Of a DNA stretch of 64,000 nucleotides, positions 63,478 to 64,000 are shown piece by piece. The position numbers and the translations under genes were made by a program. The notes under the pieces were generated by a model. It worked only from the letters and a program-made list of their open reading frames with translations. It ran no database searches and was not told the origin of the DNA. Position 1 is the stretch's first letter, and every line of letters starts with the position of its first letter. Origin of the DNA: an uncultured Lachnospiraceae bacterium (GTDB taxonomy: Bacteria > Bacillota > Clostridia > Lachnospirales > Lachnospiraceae); assembly GCA_910584945.1 (NCBI GenBank), contig CAJUDY010000003.1:118232-182231 (forward strand), read 5' to 3'.

Positions 63478-63568
63478 CCCGCGAGCAATGAGCCAAGTGC
63501 CGTGCTTGCACGAGCATTTGGCGAATGCCGCGAGGGTCAATCCCCCGCTGCTTGCAGCGGGGGATTGA
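63478..63568. repeat. pair of hairpins between the leuA T-box and its start codon
   Basis: A long imperfect palindrome lies at 63478-63536, with GCCAAGTGC and GCATTTGGC arms and outer CGCG arms. It is followed by a perfect 14-bp stem TCAATCCCCCGCTG / CAGCGGGGGATTGA (63537-63568, loop CTTG). They are not part of the T-box. I recall similar palindromes as repeated elements in related genomes, unverified. They would fold in the leuA mRNA leader. Confidence 0.6.
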
Positions 63569-63580
63569 CTCCCATGAAAT

Positions 63581-63893
63581 AAAAAAAGCCTTCCATCTCA
63601 GGTTACAAATAACCCAGAGACGAAAGACAAACTGTCCTACGCGGTACCACTCTGATTTCATGAATGACTTCACACACTTCACGGATACGGATGCAAGCTC
63701 TTATATCCTTCCCTTTGTAACGGCAGGGTCCCGTCTGCATCTACTCTCTTCCCGCATTCGCAGAGGAAGATTTTGGACAGCCGCTCCGAGGCGAGTTCCA
63801 GACATCCTCTCTGCTGCCTCGCACCAGCCGACAGCTCTCTGTATTCGAGTCCGAATGTACTATTCCTCATCAACACATTTACTTATTCCACTG
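63581..63893 (-). promoter_or_regulatory. T-box leader of leuA, leucine specific
   Basis: The T-box sequence AGAGTGGTACCGCGTAGG reads on the minus strand at 63636-63653. A terminator follows with CGTCTCTGGGTTA / GTAACCTGAGATG arms and a TTTTTTT run. A CTC in GGAACTCGCC (63793-63795 in plus coordinates) is the likely leucine specifier. Uncharged leucine tRNA would turn leuA on. Confidence 0.9.
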
Positions 63894-63899
63894 AAAAAT

Positions 63900-63928
63900 A
63901 TCATAGCAAAAACCCATGTAATTGTCAA
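63900..63928 (-). promoter_or_regulatory. promoter of the leuA T-box leader
   Basis: A perfect TTGACA (63923-63928) and TATGAT (63900-63905) read on the minus strand with 17-base spacing. Confidence 0.85.
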
Positions 63929-63966
63929 GCAGGAGTTTTTTATATACACGACAAACGCATGAATGT

Positions 63967-64000
63967 TTACTCCCACTCAAATCCTAAATTGCGGATTTTT
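63967..64000 (-). CDS. possible 3' end of a gene that runs past the window
   Basis: A minus-strand frame enters from the right edge, reads KIRNLGFEWE and stops at 63967. It is only ten codons, so this could be chance; a helicase-associated or other FEWE-ending protein is possible. An AAATCC/GGATTT pair overlaps it. Confidence 0.2.
   Translation of the reverse strand, partial: KIRNLGFEWE

Noticed and set aside
1..64000. CRISPR arrays, tRNA or rRNA genes
   Set aside because: No regularly spaced repeats, no tRNA-like TTCGA arms in a cloverleaf context and no rRNA sequence were seen.

Overview
The window reads as chromosome of an endospore-forming, gut-type Clostridia, probably Lachnospiraceae. 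The evidence is SpoIID, CotH and a SleB-type cell-wall hydrolase, T-box leaders on pheS and leuA, a clostridial-style 6S RNA, an ATP-dependent PEP carboxykinase, and AGGAGG-type ribosome binding sites in front of nearly every gene. Core genes look moderately GC-rich; the 36-52 kb island is clearly more AT-rich. No tRNA, rRNA or CRISPR array was seen.

Layout. 0.3-6.3 kb: AraC and XRE regulators, a poly(ADP-ribose) glycohydrolase-like enzyme, a ClC antiporter (possibly of the fluoride type) and an EF-G-like GTPase with degenerate G motifs. 6.4-14.4 kb: a four-gene minus-strand operon of a membrane coiled-coil protein, a coiled-coil protein with a GrpE-like tail, a large Hsp70/actin-fold ATPase and a dynamin-like GTPase. 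It has its own promoter, with a cluster of inverted ATATTAC boxes upstream. 14.5-17.7 kb: a membrane protein and two divergent ECF sigma/anti-sigma pairs. 17.8-22.8 kb: leuS, tyrA, aroA. 22.75-24.5 kb: a promoter, a structured leader and a 42-residue lipoprotein, then a flippase remnant broken by a decayed IS5-type element, and a 133-bp mobile repeat. 24.5-36.0 kb: udk; a T-box-controlled pheS-pheT-cotH-queA operon; YihY, SpoIID and 6S RNA; a PH-like membrane protein; a dead IS4-family element.

36.07-52.0 kb is a ten-gene minus-strand defence island behind one promoter: HTH, m5C methyltransferase, Cys-rich membrane coiled-coil protein, SNF2 helicase, type III-like Mod, type III-like Res, DrmA, DrmB, DrmC, Vsr. 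It combines the DISARM core (DrmABC) with type III restriction-modification subunits and a Dcm/Vsr pair, so it is neither textbook class 1 nor class 2 DISARM. It is bordered by an apparently intact IS66-type element (8-bp target duplication visible), an IS256-type transposase and the dead IS4 copy.

56.0-64.0 kb returns to core: a second PH-like membrane protein, a second copy of the 133-bp repeat (whose ends resemble the IS66 ends), pckA, thrC, a SleB-type hydrolase and leuA with a leucine T-box whose leader carries two extra hairpins.

The two best candidates for an undescribed system are the Hsp70/GrpE-like/dynamin operon (6.4-14.4 kb) and the hybrid DISARM / type III / Dcm-Vsr island (36-52 kb). 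All family calls come from reading motifs by eye; no database search was run.
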